Below are positions 10,308-21,878 of a DNA stretch of 64,000 nt, one piece after another. The stretch is taken from NCBI GenBank assembly GCA_963513935.1, contig OY740766.1, positions 9,021,000 through 9,084,999 on the forward strand, written 5' to 3'. The stretch comes from Aphrophora alni. Its lineage: Eukaryota; Arthropoda; Insecta; Hemiptera; Aphrophoridae. The translations under genes and the position numbers were made by a program. Positions within the stretch are counted from its first letter, which is position 1. Every line of letters begins with the position of its first letter. Under the pieces are notes generated by a model. The model saw only the letters and a list, made by a program, of their open reading frames with translations, made no database searches and was not told the origin of the DNA.

Positions 10308-10690
10308 TCTAGCTTCTTTAAGTCTTCCAAGAAATACGATTTCTCGAATTCTGCAAAATAGGAGTTTGTTCCATATTTTTTTCGTGCGAACCTTTTTCTA
10401 TCGAGCCATTTTCATGTTTGCAAAGCGAAAGAAGTCGCAAGGTGCCAAATCTGGAGATAGGGTTAAATGAGGGAGCCATTCGTAGTGGAATTCGGCAATT
10501 TAGGTCATGCCAATTTAACGAATGAAATTTTTTCACCAAGTGGTGACTTTTTTTATAAATTCTTGGTGAAGCTGATCCTTGAGGCGGAACACTGCTCCAA
10601 AATAGTTTCCCCCCTTTTCCAAGTAGTCGATGCTGTGGTAGTTATGCCATGCGAATCCCGTGATAATTCCAGCTGATAAAACGGTTATTT
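10308..10690 (-). pseudogene. Mariner-type transposase fragment
   Basis: The three minus-strand frames together show pieces of a mariner-family transposase: DYLEKG near 10610-10630, then a glutamine/leucine-rich segment, then SPDLAPCDFF near 10465-10490 with the conserved Asp of the third catalytic position, then an MK.. stretch. At least two frameshifts and several stops separate them, and the HDNAPAH region with the second catalytic Asp is not recognisable. The N-terminal helix-turn-helix half is absent. A dead fragment; it abuts the ribozyme-like foldback. Confidence 0.75.
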
Positions 10691-11560
10691 AAATTTTTTA
10701 CAGCACTTTTAAGTATAATTTATTTTATAGAAATATAATTTGCATTAATATATGTAAAATTATTTGTTCAACATTTTTAGCATACATAGAAAAATCACAA
10801 TTTCATTTTCAAAAGAAAAACTGCTCTTAAATGTAAAAATAAGCATATTTCAAAAATGTCAACCTATGATTTTTGTTTCAGATTTTTAGAAAACATTACA
10901 TTCGTTTTCACGCTTAAAATTTTAACAAGTTTTTAAAGGGTTTCGAAAAATTTCGGAAATATCCATTTTTTCTTAAGTTCATAAAAGAAGTATTGTATTT
11001 TGATTTTGAACTTTCTTGAATTTTTTAGGTTTTTTTTTACTATATTTTCATTTTTCCTCGTACCATCTTGGACATTTTGAAAAAAAAGCGATTAAAAAAA
11101 ACGAATGAAATATTCGCCAAATTATCTAAAGATACCTTTTCCTGGTTACTTTTCCATTCTTAGAAAACATTTTATTATTTTATAACAACTATAAGGATTC
11201 TAGCCATACCTTTTTGCAGTTTTGTTTTAAACGTTATTACTTATCCTTTCCCTCCGTTATATTTTTATTTCATTCACTCTTTACAAATTCTCTAAATTAT
11301 TCCCTAATTTAACCGTTGTTCAGCCACAAATAGACGGACTAATAATAAAGTTGTATTTAGCAGATTCCATAGTGTGGGAATGAGTTTCATTGAACGGGTT
11401 TATATGTAATGGCACTTGCAACAAGTCAAATCTGTTGCAATGGACATTCGTAATGTCTTCCAATATATGCAAATAGGATAGTATTAAATACATTACAGAT
11501 TCATGCTAATAACAATGTTAGTTTCGGTTTTATAGACGTTGTAGTTGTGATTTGCAACCC
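10691..11560. other. No feature seen
   Basis: Long AT-rich non-coding stretch without recognised repeats. Confidence 0.4.
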
Positions 11561-11569
11561 GTGGGTTTT

Positions 11570-11770
11570 TGTTGTTGTTTAAAGGCGAAAAACATCTCGG
11601 ACTTTATCGTCTTAATAGAGACCCTTAACTTTCGGATACATGAAGGTTGGACAGGAGAGACCGGATAAAAACAGGTGAAAGTGAGGGTTATAACCCAATA
11701 CTACATGAGAAAGTTGTAGATTCAGCTAGAGTCCTTGGGATTGACACACCCCCTACTTACTATAAGTGAG
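11570..11770. repeat. Dispersed repeat family C fragment
   Basis: Carries 'gtttaaaggcgaaaaac', 'ctttcggatac' and 'gtagattcagctagagtcc', phrases shared with 39860-40010, 23010-23110, 26100-26260 and 34740-34870. Unknown class, old, non-coding. Confidence 0.5.
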
Positions 11771-11850
11771 ACACATTTTAAGTGTTTTAGGGGATCATTC
11801 TAGGCCCAAGATGTAGGAGTGAACTTCAGAAATCTTAATGGGAAGGTAAT

Positions 11851-12065
11851 CATGCGACATATCGTTTAACACAGTAGACTGTTTGTTTTTCTCGTTGAAT
11901 TAAAACTGAAAATGGTTTGACAGTTTTCAAGATGTAGATTTAAGAGATAGGAATCTATTTGAAAGTTGTAATTTGAAGGCTGCCGTGCGATATATCGTTT
12001 AACACCGTATTTTTTTCTTCTTCTAAAAACAGTGATTGAATCATAACTGAAAAATATTTTACCGT
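11851..12065. repeat. Degenerate tandem duplication, ~135-bp offset
   Basis: 'gcgacatatcgtttaacac' at 11854 recurs as 'gcgatatatcgtttaacac' at 11987. Both are followed by similar 'aactgaaaa..ttt.acagt/ccgt' text. It sits just before the TTAGG array. Confidence 0.55.
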
Positions 12066-12075
12066 GAGATATCAG

Positions 12076-12617
12076 TAGGTTTAGGTTAGGTTAGGTTAGG
12101 TTTAGGTTTAGGACAGGTTATGTTAGGTTTAGGACATGTTAGGTTAGTACAGGTTAGGTTTAGGACATGTTAGCTTAGGTTTAGGATACTGTAGGTTAGG
12201 TTTAGGACAGGTTAGGTTTAGGGACAAGTTAGGTTAGGTTTAGGACAGGTTAGGTTTAGGACAGGTTAGGTTAGGTTTAGGACAGGTTAGGTTAGGCTTA
12301 GGACAGGTTAGGTTAGGTTTAGGACAGGTTAGGTTAGGTTTAGGACAGGTTAGGTTAGGTTTAGGACATGTTAGGTTAGGTTTAGTACAGGTTAGGCGTA
12401 GGACAGGTTATGTTAGGTTTAGGACAGGTTAGGTTAGGTTTAGTACAGGTTAGGTTTAGGGTAGGTTAGGTTAGGTTTAGGACAGGTTAGGTTTACGACA
12501 GGTTAGGTTATGTTTAGGACAGGTTAGGTTAGGTTTAGGACAGGTTAGGTTATGTTTAGGACAGGTTAAGTTAGGTTTATGACAGGTTAGGTTAGGTTTA
12601 GGACAGGTTAGGTTAAG
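12076..12617 (+). repeat. Interstitial TTAGG-derived array
   Basis: About 540 bp of GGTTAGGTTAGGTTTAGGACA-type units (period near 21 bp), with perfect TTAGGTTAGG stretches at the left edge. TTAGG is the ancestral insect telomere repeat. Here the array is internal, interspersed with TTTAGG and GGACAGG variants, so it is a satellite derived from telomeric sequence, not a chromosome end. Confidence 0.9.
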
Positions 12618-14900
12618 TTGTGTAATGCTAGGGAAGTTTAATCAAACTAGGATAACCTCGGCTTACCATACCGATATTACTGACTATAATTGAGCTCTTA
12701 AGGGGCCGAAATTAAATGTAGTGGTCTAAATGAAATTGTAAATACTAAAATAAAAACAATTTTATTTTTTGTATTTGCATTTACATGAATTAAAAAGTTT
12801 TCGTATTTCATAAATTATCATTTATACAACAGTTGGGCCGTTTTGTTCCTTGAGATTACCTCTATAACTTTCATATAACTTGTAAAATATAACGAAGTGG
12901 ATTAGCAACCACGGAGGGTCTCCGTTAGTGGGGTTTGGTTTCGTTTATAGTTAAGACATTTGACATTCCATATAGTCCTAGATTGTTGGGTACAGCATAT
13001 TTATTGTACCACTGTGATCCCCATTGAAACACGGTGGAAGAAGCAAACCGCTATAAAGTTTTGTGTGGTGTTTTGTTCAAGTGTACTGTAGATATGGAGT
13101 TATTTACTTACACTTCTCGATCTACGAATAATGAGTCGCGTAGAGCATTAGGATTGTGTTTATAATAACGATTTATTGTATTAAGCGATCTGTAATCAGT
13201 GATATTAATTAACTGATATTTGTAACTGATATATTTCCTTTTGTATAACTTTTTACTAATTTATTTGTATTTGTTCTAGGTGAGAGATAAACGAGTAATT
13301 GAGACGATCTCTAAGTTAAGGTAGGGTATCACGCCGTTTTAGAAATAATTGTAGTTTGTTTTTTAATGGCTTCTTATCACAAGCACTGATAATACATGTT
13401 CACATGAAGCCTAATGCATTCTTCTAATATCTTAAACACTTTAATTGCCTTATATAAAGAGTAATGGATCAATGTTTACGTTTTATTTTATCGTAAAACG
13501 CATAGATTCCTCTTAAATGTACTCTCTTGATAATGATTACAGTAGTCGAACATGTTTTTAATTGATTTAAAAACAGTTAGATGTAAATCAGTTAGAGAAC
13601 TGATACGGTATAAATTGAGATTAAGTTCGTCTGTAAAGGGTGTCTAGTAAGTAGGGTGTCAAACATTGTGAAATGATTTAAAACATTAAAATTTAAAAAG
13701 TTAATTTTTTTTTTTAACGAGATAACTCCAATTCGGACTGAGATATAGATAACACATTTTGTTGAATGTTGTAAACTATATGCAATACAGCACGAAATAT
13801 TGTTATTCTTCACATTACCGTTTCAAAATGGCGTTCATTAAACGTGACCTATGTTACAGAGAACTGTTGATTTTATAAATTATTTCAAAGATACTAAACC
13901 TTTGAATATTGAACAAGATGATGTCTTTATTTTTATTCTACATTGAAGGATAGCTAAGATCCCAGAAAAACTAAAAAACGAATTCCTAGTAGGTCTAATT
14001 TGCTAAAACACTCGCGAGCTTTCCTTGGTCTTCCAAAACCTTAGCGGTCAACTTTAAAGTATTGATTACGTTGACTTCTGAATAGGCCTACTTTGTATGA
14101 TCAAGAAAAGCTTCTTTTTTTTATGTTCAAGTAAACTACCAAGAATTTTTCTTTTAATAACCGATATTTCAACAATAAAAATATCTCTTGTTCAGCTTTA
14201 AAAGAGCTTAATATTTTGTATCTTTTAAATCATTTATAAATCAACGGTTTTTGAGATATTTAACATTAGCAATTTTAAATCGACACAAATTCGAAACGGT
14301 TAATTTAAAAATTATCGTAATAAACTGCAAATATAACAACTTTTTTTGTGTTTCGCTTGTGATTGAATTTGAAAAAAAAGTATCAAATTCTTTAGAGCTT
14401 ATTAGAATACTATTGATATTTTTTGCTCTTATGACAAGTACCCCCAAATTTTTAGCTTTTACTGATACTGCAAAATAATTCCCCTATTATATAAAATTTC
14501 ATCAAAATCGGTCCACCTGTTTGAATCTGAACTGGGAAAAAGACTACAGCCAGAAATTGTCTTTTAGAAATCACTTTTTAGGACTCTAATGTGCCTCAAA
14601 TCGGGCAATTCCATCGAAAACACAATATAACCCTTCTCCCCACTATAAAACTTTTTCTATAGAAACTGTGAGAAAGTAAACATATCGCGAATATATACTC
14701 GTAGGATGTGAATTTATGTGTTATATATTTAAATGCAATGTTTACTACATTTTAACACTGGTAAATGTTGGCGGTTTGTCACGTTGCCAGGTAGATAAAT
14801 CGCTTCTTGTGCATAACTCAATTTCCTGTTATTTTAACCTTCGTTTAGTGAATAATGTGTCCATTAACCTCCGTAGTTTTGTTTGTATACTACATAAACT
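12618..14900. other. Long stretch with no recognised gene or element
   Basis: AT-rich. Short open frames at 13592-13813, 14241-14478 and 14716-14913 have no domain, and two overlap in opposite strands. A phrase 'tttcatcaaaatcggtcca' near 14500 resembles text common in insect interspersed repeats. Confidence 0.45.
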
Positions 14901-15467
14901 AATCTCAATTTAACTTGATTTCAAGACGTAATTCATTTATCTTCTTTGACACTTCATGAGTCTTGACTGTATCCGGTGTTACTGTCCATCCTCACCGCCC
15001 TTCTTTATCAACTCCATCGTAACAGCATCTTTACAACGTATTTCGAGACGGCTCACCTATCTTTTATCGTCCGGTTCCCCTCAACATGTACTACTTAGCT
15101 AGTCTTTCTCCTCACCATCTGTCCTACCTATGTAAGTCTGCTGACATTGATGAGTGTAAAATTATTTTCGTTTCCAAAAACTTCATTCAGTCTTTGCGGG
15201 GACGGATTCAGTCTTGTAGTCTATAAAGTAACGGATATTACGTTCTCGTAGTTAGAAGCCATGGACACTTTCAGACCACCACGGTATCCAGACAACAGTA
15301 CTTACTTCTTTCCCTACCAAACCGGAAGCGCAACTTACTCTTTGCTACCTCTTTATCCATTTTTCCATATAATTTAAAGATATTTATTCAAAGAATAGAA
15401 CCCTGTTAAAATACCCTCCACTACTCTCAGGTCTTTCTTCCTGTAAGCCATCTTTCTACCCCTTCAT
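14901..15467. repeat. Pyrimidine-rich flank related to the satellite's other flank
   Basis: 15110-15200 ('cctacctatgtaagtctgctgac', 'cattcagtct') is a diverged copy of 17490-17580 ('ttacccatgtactaaatctgctg', 'cattcagtct'). The satellite array therefore sits between two copies of a larger repeat, and may have expanded from its inside. Confidence 0.5.
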
Positions 15468-17496
15468 CAGTTCTATTCAACATTATCTTTAACTGTCTAC
15501 GATCTACTCCCCCCCCCCCAATGACCAACATCTTTTGTCCATATTCATTAAGCCTAATGTGACCGCTCCTTTCAACTTTTTCTGAAACGATCAGCCGTAT
15601 CTTGCTTTCCAGTCTTATCCAAAATGATGTACTCGGCTGTTCATTTATCATCAGTACTATTCAACATTATCTTTAACTGCCTACAACCTACTCTCTCCCT
15701 CCCCCCCATGATCAACACTTTTTGCCCATAATTCATTAAGCAAGATTTAACAGCTTCTTTCAACTTTTTCTGGAACGATCTGCCGAATCCTGCTTTCTAG
15801 TCATCCAAAATGATTTACTTGGCTGTTCATTTATCATCAGTTCTATTCAACATTATCTTTAACTGCCTACAGCCTACTCTCTCCTACCCCCCTCCCTCAT
15901 GGTCAACACTTTTTGCCCATATTCATTAAGCCTGATGTGACAGCTCCTTTCAACTTTTTCTGGAACGATCGGCCGAATCTTGCTTTCCAGTCTTATCCAA
16001 AATGATGTACTTGGCTGTTCATTTATCATCAGTTCTATTCAACATTATTTTTAACTGTCTACGATCTGCCCACCCCCCATGGTCAACACTTTTTGCTCAT
16101 ATTCATTAAGCAAGATGTAACAGCCCTTTTCAACTTTTCCTGAAACGATCTGCCGAATCTTGCTTTCCAGTCTTATCCAAAATGATGTACTTGGCTGTTC
16201 ATTTATCATCAGTTCTATTCAACATTATCTTTAACTGTCTACGATCTGCCCCCCCCCCCATGTTCAACATTTATTGCTCATATTCATTAAGCAAGATTTA
16301 ACAGCTTCTTTCAACTTTTTCTGGAACGATCTGCCGAATCCTGCTTTCTAGTCATCCAAAATGATTTACTTGGCTGTTCATTTATCATCAGTTCTATTCA
16401 ACATTATCTTTAACTGCCTACAGCCTACTCTCTCCTACCCCCCTCCCCCATGGTCAACACTTTTTGCCCATATTCATTAAGCCTGATGTGACAGCTCCTT
16501 TCAACTTTTTCTGGAACGATCTGCCGAATCTTGCTTTCCAGTCTTATCCAAAATGATGTACTTGGCTGTTCATTTATCATCAGTTCTATTCAACATTATC
16601 TTTAACTGTCTACGATCTGCCCACCCCCCATGGTCAACACTTTTTGCTCATATTCATTAAGCAAGATGTAACAGCCCTTTTCAACTTTTCCTGAAACGAT
16701 CTGCCGAATCTTGCTTTCCAGTCTTATCCAAAATGATGTACTTGGCTGTTCATTTATCATCAGTTCTATTCAACATTATCTTTAACTGTCTACGATCTGC
16801 CCCCCCCCCCATGTTCAACATTTATTGCTCATATTCATTAAGCAAGATTTAACAGCTTCTTTCAACTTTTTCTGGAACGATCTGCCGAATCCTGCTTTCT
16901 AGTCATCCAAAATGATTTACTTGGCTGTTCATTTATCATCAGTTCTATTCAACATTATCTTTAACTGCCTACAGCCTACTCTCTCCTACCCCCCTCCCCC
17001 ATGGTCAACACTTTTTGCCCATATTCATTAAGCCTGATGTGACAGCTCCTTTCAACTTTTTCTGGAACGATCTGCCGAATCTTGCTTTCCAGTCTTATCC
17101 AAAATGATTTACTTGGCTGTTCATTTATCATCAGTTCTATTCAACATTATCTTTAACTGTCTACGATCTGCCCACCCCCCATGGTCAACACTTTTTGCTC
17201 ATATTCATTAAGCAAGATGTAACAGCCCTTTTCAACTTTTCCTGAAACGATCTGCCGAATCTTGCTTTCCAGTCTTATCCAAAATGATGTACTTGGCTGT
17301 TCATTTATCATCAGTTCTATTCAACATTATCTTTAACTGTCTACGATCTGCCCCCCCCCCCCACCCATGGTCAACACTTTTTGCTCATATTCATTAAGCA
17401 AGATGTAACAGCCCTTTTCAACTTTTCCTGAAACGATCTGCCGAATCTTGCTTTCCAGTCTTATCCAAAATGATGTACTCGGCTGTCCATTTAACC
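15468..17496. repeat. ~184-bp satellite with a 551-bp trimeric higher-order repeat
   Basis: Eleven monomers begin with CAG(T)TCTATTCAACATTATC at 15468, 15652, 15838, 16030, 16210, 16389, 16581, 16761, 16940, 17132 and 17312. From 15838 on, the spacing cycles 192, 180, 179 bp. Same-type monomers are therefore exactly 551 bp apart (15838/16389/16940, 16030/16581/17132, 16210/16761/17312). The types differ in the C-rich tract (ACAGCCTACTCTCTCC, CCCACCCCCC or a long C run) and in a short deletion. The first two monomers are more diverged. No coding capacity. Confidence 0.95.
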
Positions 17497-18358
17497 TTAC
17501 CCATGTACTAAATCTGCTGATCTTAATGTATTTCCGTCCTAAACTTTGTACCAACGTCTACATTCAGTCTTTTCAGTTACTTTTATCTTTTACAGTACCT
17601 GGTAAGGTTATCTCTTGCATGTTCTCCACGTTAAAGTGTCCACACCTAGCGTTTCATATCCTCTACCCTCCACAGGAGGGAACAATATACTTACCTATTT
17701 CCCTTTAGTCTATTTCTAATACATATAACAGGTAGATATTTCTTCCTTATAATTATAAGATGTCTATTCAACGTGCAGTGCCCTACCATCGCTCTGATGT
17801 CTTTGTGAAGCATTTTATCAGAACTGTCTCCTCCCTCCATGTTCAATGCCTTATATCTTCATTAGCTTTGTTGTAATTGTATCCTTTGATCGTTTTCTGA
17901 GATGAGATACCGATTCTTTTACTGTTCAGTCTTTTAAAATGTCGTATTTAAGAGGTACTGGTCCTTTTTACCACAAGTCATGCCAATCAATTTGATCGGT
18001 TTTTCTATTTTAAAATCTTGTTACCCCAAGAGTTGGATGGAAAAAAAAAATACGACGGTCGTATAAATATTTATTCTGTGATATTTACAAATGTTAACTA
18101 AAAACATTCCCTATACAATATTTTTGTCGCATCGTATTTCGTTAAGTTTAGCCAACCACCGCTCTGCAGTTATTAATTGACCGACCACAGGAGATTCAAT
18201 TATCTCCTCTCCTACACTGTCACTCTACCCAATGTAGTCTATTGTTCTCATCATCGGCTGATCAACAAAAACGTAATAAAACAGCGATGTATTTAATGAA
18301 TTATCTTCCTAAAAGCGTAAATTTGTTATTCAAAATAATTATGTGTTAAAAATATATA
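17497..18358. other. Satellite flank and AT-rich spacer
   Basis: 17497-17590 matches the left flank at 15110-15200. Beyond that there is no recognised feature. A frame at 17448-17708 has no domain. Confidence 0.4.
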
Positions 18359-18480
18359 TACAGGGTGACCTATAATGGGCGTGTAATATTTCTAGGGTTT
18401 CCACAGGGTACTAAAATAAAAATTTTAAATGTAGCATTTTTCAAAAATGGCTTCGTTTTTCACCTGTCGATCTATTTGTG
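18359..18480 (+). mobile_element. Possible end of a mariner-like MITE
   Basis: TACAGGGTGACC after a run of TA dinucleotides looks like a Tc1/mariner-type terminal repeat facing right. I could not find a convincing opposite end, so it may be a solitary or decayed terminus. Confidence 0.35.
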
Positions 18481-19698
18481 TTGTTTTCTAAGTAAAATTA
18501 TAATTTTGGAAATGGATAAAACTGTGACTAGATTTCATATTTAAATTTTGTTTGTAATTTTTTATCAACGGTTTTAAAACGATTTTATGCATTTAAAAGT
18601 GGCGGGTGTTTAAAATGTTTAATGCCAAATGTCTGGAAACCCTTACTTTCACACAAAGTTACAAGTTTGTCTTTTTAATGATGAACATGATGATGTCATT
18701 ATTTTTATTATAGTTTACAGGATAATCAGGTAATCTTGGTGATTGATTACAACACCTAGTAGTTCGTAATACCAGTTGTTCATTTTTATTTTTGGATTAA
18801 ATGTTACGCCGTATATGTAGAGAGAAAAAATTCTTGGAATTCAAAATTATCTTTTGAAACCAGGATAGTGGTATAGCCTAAAACGAAAATATTTTTTGAA
18901 TTCCCCTAATTTTCCTCAGAATCTTTACTCTAATGACATACACAATATCAAATTTTTTCGTTAAATATGATTTTTATAAGTACATTGAGTATCGTGATTT
19001 CTTATTTGGGTTGTTTTGTATTCGATACAAGCACTACTATTCCCGAATTGCAACGATTTTCATTGATTATTTGTAAAGCTATACCCTTTGTTTATAATTA
19101 ACAATTTTGAAAGTTTTTTTTTTTTTTACATAAAACATGGAATTGACACGCGTATTATTTAGACGTGTTCTACAATTTATAATGAACAGTTTGGCCAGGT
19201 TTCATTAAAATTCGTCCAATAGATTTCGAGAAATGTTTAAAAAAACTCTAATTTTGCAACCAGAATTGTTAATCCCCGCCGAAGCACTTATCGAATTTTT
19301 TGCCGATAATATGACTCCACTAAAGCTCTAGATTTAAACATATCTCGGCGTCTGTCTGTGATTTATTTTCCTCTTTAACTATCAAACCTATTTACGCCCA
19401 CGAGTGCAAACTTTGTTACGTAAAAGCATAAAATTTCCTTTATTTACTGTAAGTGAATATATATATATTCGTATAAGCTAAAGCAAACATCTTGAAGACT
19501 GTTGTTATATTGATCTCACAAACAACGAACCTACTTTGTATCTATGCCCATTATTAGTTACGGTAATAAACTACAGATAGCGTGATTGAATTTCAACACT
19601 TAACTTAATAGCTTGTCGTAAATCAAATGAAACTCCTTCAGTCAGTTCCTGAACATTAATTATTTAATAGTTTAGTTACAGCGAGACGAGCGACATTG
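18481..19698. other. No gene seen
   Basis: AT-rich. 'cattaaaattcgtccaatag' near 19204 is a phrase common in diverged insect repeats. No coding region. Confidence 0.4.
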
Positions 19699-20157
19699 CA
19701 CTTACTACAACATTGGGATCTTAGAGGGTAGATTTATGCAAAGTTTCAACAACATCGTTAGAATACATTTTGAGAAATGAGTTCTTGTTCTGTTGTCTTA
19801 TGACGAGAACTTCTGAATGTCAATTACGTGCGTAATTATGAGCCAAGATTACACTTACTACAACATTGGGATCTTAGAGGGTAGATTTATGAAAAGTTTC
19901 AACAACATCGTTAGAATACATTTTGAGAAATGAGTTCTTGTTCTGTTGTCTTATGACGAGAACTTCTGAATTTCAATTACGTGCGTAATTATGAGCCAAG
20001 ATTACACTTACTACAACATTGGGATCTTAGAGGGTAGATTTGTGAAAAGTTTCAACAACATCGTTAGAATACATTTTGAGAAAACGAGTTCTTGTTTTGT
20101 TGTCTTATGACGAGAACTTCTGAATGTCAATTACGTGCGTAATTATGAGCCAAGAAA
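19699..20157. repeat. 153-bp tandem repeat, three copies
   Basis: Copies start at 'cacttactacaacattggga' (19699, 19852, 20005), exactly 153 bp apart and almost identical, each ending 'gtgcgtaattatgagccaag'. Their high identity points to recent duplication. 153 is a multiple of three, but no frame stays open. Confidence 0.95.
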
Positions 20158-20564
20158 GAGTATGTATTAATTAAGATAAATCTGTTAAAAGATTCTGAGA
20201 AAGTTTGTTGAAGGGCATATTAGACTTAAACAAATTTTTTCTATACGAGAAGCATCCACAATGAATATATCCATATAAATTGAATGTTTTTTTTTTCGAA
20301 GAAGAAAGAAATTGTATACGTGGAAACGAGTTAATCAGTGTTATGATTTTATTTATGAGCTGGTGCTCCTTGGTTTTTCAATTACAATCTAATCAAAATG
20401 CAGTATTTAGTGTAACAATGGGTTGGGGTGCCTCTTGAAAACTCGGTACGGTCCGATCTTCGCGATCTTCTTTGAATAACTTTTGATAAATTGTCAGATA
20501 GAAGGATCGATGAAACTGTAAAAATATACCACTCGGAATAAAAATGTATTACCAATTCGAACAC
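20158..20564. other. No feature seen
   Basis: AT-rich spacer between the tandem repeat and the next foldback. Confidence 0.35.
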
Positions 20565-20591
20565 AAGATCTCGTAAAAATTACGTTTACTT

Positions 20592-20626
20592 AATCAAACA
20601 CGTTTCAACAACATGCTCAGTGATAC
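20592..20626 (-). ncRNA. Hammerhead-like motif, type B, left arm (deleted)
   Basis: Minus strand GTATCA, CTGAGCA, shortened stem II region, GAAACGTGTT, TGATT. Loss of most of stem II and the changed box make it inactive. Confidence 0.4.
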
Positions 20627-20655
20627 ACGAGCTACAATAACTAAACTATAGCTCA

Positions 20656-20699
20656 GTATCACTGAGGATGGCGACTTTGTCGTTGAAACGCGTTTGATT
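20656..20699 (+). ncRNA. Hammerhead-like motif, type B, right arm
   Basis: GTATCA, CTGAGGA, T, GGCGAC-ttt-GTCGTT, GAAA, CGCGT, T, TGAT. Stem I is 4 bp, triplet GTT. This is the best preserved type B copy. One extra nucleotide before stem II, as in all copies. Confidence 0.5.
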
Positions 20700-20837
20700 A
20701 AGTATAAGTAATTTTTGTCAGATCTTGTGTACGATTTATATTCTATGTAATATTATATCACAAGACAAGCTTAATATTTATTTATACTATCAATTGGTTA
20801 TAGTCTCTAAAATATCATCTTTAGGATATGACTATTA

Positions 20838-21165
20838 TTGTTAATGTTTTCCTTTCCAGTTAATATACTCATCTCCATGGTGATTTGGTTTCAGTATTCC
20901 TACATGAGTAGTCAATCATACCAATTGCTGTTGGAAACTTATACTTGCTTTCCCATACCTGTTTAGCATGCATTATTCCTTTATCTCTGGATGGAAAGGT
21001 TATCCATTCTTTTGCTTAATGCATTACAGTGAGAGATACTGTAGTCTGACTAACTCCAAGCTCTTGTCCGATATCTTTTTGGTAGCCGGGATCTGCTAGA
21101 TACGGTAAACATATTTTCATTTAATGAATAGATGACAACGCTCCTCCTCGAATTTCGTCATTTAC
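20838..21165 (-). pseudogene. PIF/Harbinger transposase fragment
   Basis: On the minus strand, one frame reads LADPGYQKDIGQELGVSQTT, a helix-turn-helix as in Harbinger transposases. Further on, FPTAIGMID carries the first catalytic Asp of the DDE domain. After a one-base frameshift come THVGILKP and HGDEYINWKGKH, all in the family order. Stops interrupt it and the C-terminal catalytic half is missing (sequence stops matching at about 20840). This is an inactive remnant of a domesticated-type DDE transposon family that normally makes 3-bp target duplications; no ends were found. Confidence 0.8.
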
Positions 21166-21416
21166 ATCTAAAAATACGTAGATTTGTTTAAATCAATAAC
21201 AAGTGTAACAGTATAACAGTAAGTGTGTAAGTTAACAGTATAATCGGGGCTTATACTGTTTAATATTTCCCACATTCACAACATCTCCCTTCACGTAACA
21301 CACTAAAGGTGAGTCTACTACCTACTGACCACACTCAGTATTTTTGAAGGTTATGCTTTTTATTTAAAGTAAAAGTTGACGTTTGTGAATGCCCATTTAC
21401 TTCTGTCTGAAGTAAA
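21166..21416. other. No feature seen
   Basis: Short repeated phrase 'aacagtataa' only. Confidence 0.3.
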
Positions 21417-21728
21417 TCATCCAACTTTAAGGAAATGCTTATAGGTAATCGAAAAGTATAAGGTTTTCCTTGAAATATTATTAATACAAACTGAAGGATT
21501 TCCTTCATATTCTGTAAGTTGAAGCATATCCTTGTTTTTATGAATACGGTCCAATATCTCGCAGAGCAGTGTCTGGTTAGCAGACGTAATTCCTGCCTGT
21601 TCAGTGAGTTTATTTATTCCTTTAAATGGAACATTCCTTAATTTAAAAATCGTATAGAATCCCGTATCTTTGATGACCACTTCAACTATCGCCTCCTTGT
21701 TGAACTCTTCTGATGATCCTCCACCCAT
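21417..21728 (-). CDS. Hypothetical open frame, 103 codons
   Basis: Open from ATG at 21728 to the stop at 21417. It starts MGGGSSEEF and contains hydrophilic, charged segments (KLTEQAGITSANQ, DRIHKNKDMLQL), a composition more protein-like than most frames here. I recognise no domain, signal peptide or membrane segment. It lies upstream, on the same strand, of the Harbinger fragment. It could be part of that element's second gene, an exon of an unrelated gene, or chance. No splice sites were established. Confidence 0.25.
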   Translation of the reverse strand: MGGGSSEEFNKEAIVEVVIKDTGFYTIFKLRNVPFKGINKLTEQAGITSANQTLLCEILDRIHKNKDMLQLTEYEGNPSVCINNISRKTLYFSITYKHFLKVG

Positions 21729-21862
21729 TCACGTTAGAGCTCGACAAATCCATGTAGCCTATAAGAAATATAACTACAATAGAGAGGTGATATTCCCTAC
21801 AACTCTCAGGAAGTCTCCTTTCTAAAGTTTCAGTTGTAACCCTGCACGATACAGTTAGTGCC

Positions 21863-21878
21863 CACTCGGTTCAGACGT
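21863..21878. repeat. 16-bp target-site duplication, left copy
   Basis: CACTCGGTTCAGACGT, identical to 22402-22417, bracketing the truncated LINE. Confidence 0.85.

Larger units (their letters stand above)
20565..20800 (+). mobile_element. Ribozyme-like foldback (type B), second copy
   Basis: Inverted arms 'cacaagatctcgtaaaaatta' (left, from about 20563) and 'taatttttgtcagatcttgtg' (right, to about 20728), then the tail 'caagcttaatatttattta'. It matches the outer element at 9726-10298 without the inner insertion. Target duplication is uncertain ('tattaccaatt' against 'tactatcaatt'). Edges are approximate. Confidence 0.7.

Noticed and set aside
12076..12617. True telomere
   Set aside because: The array is degenerate and flanked by ordinary sequence on both sides.
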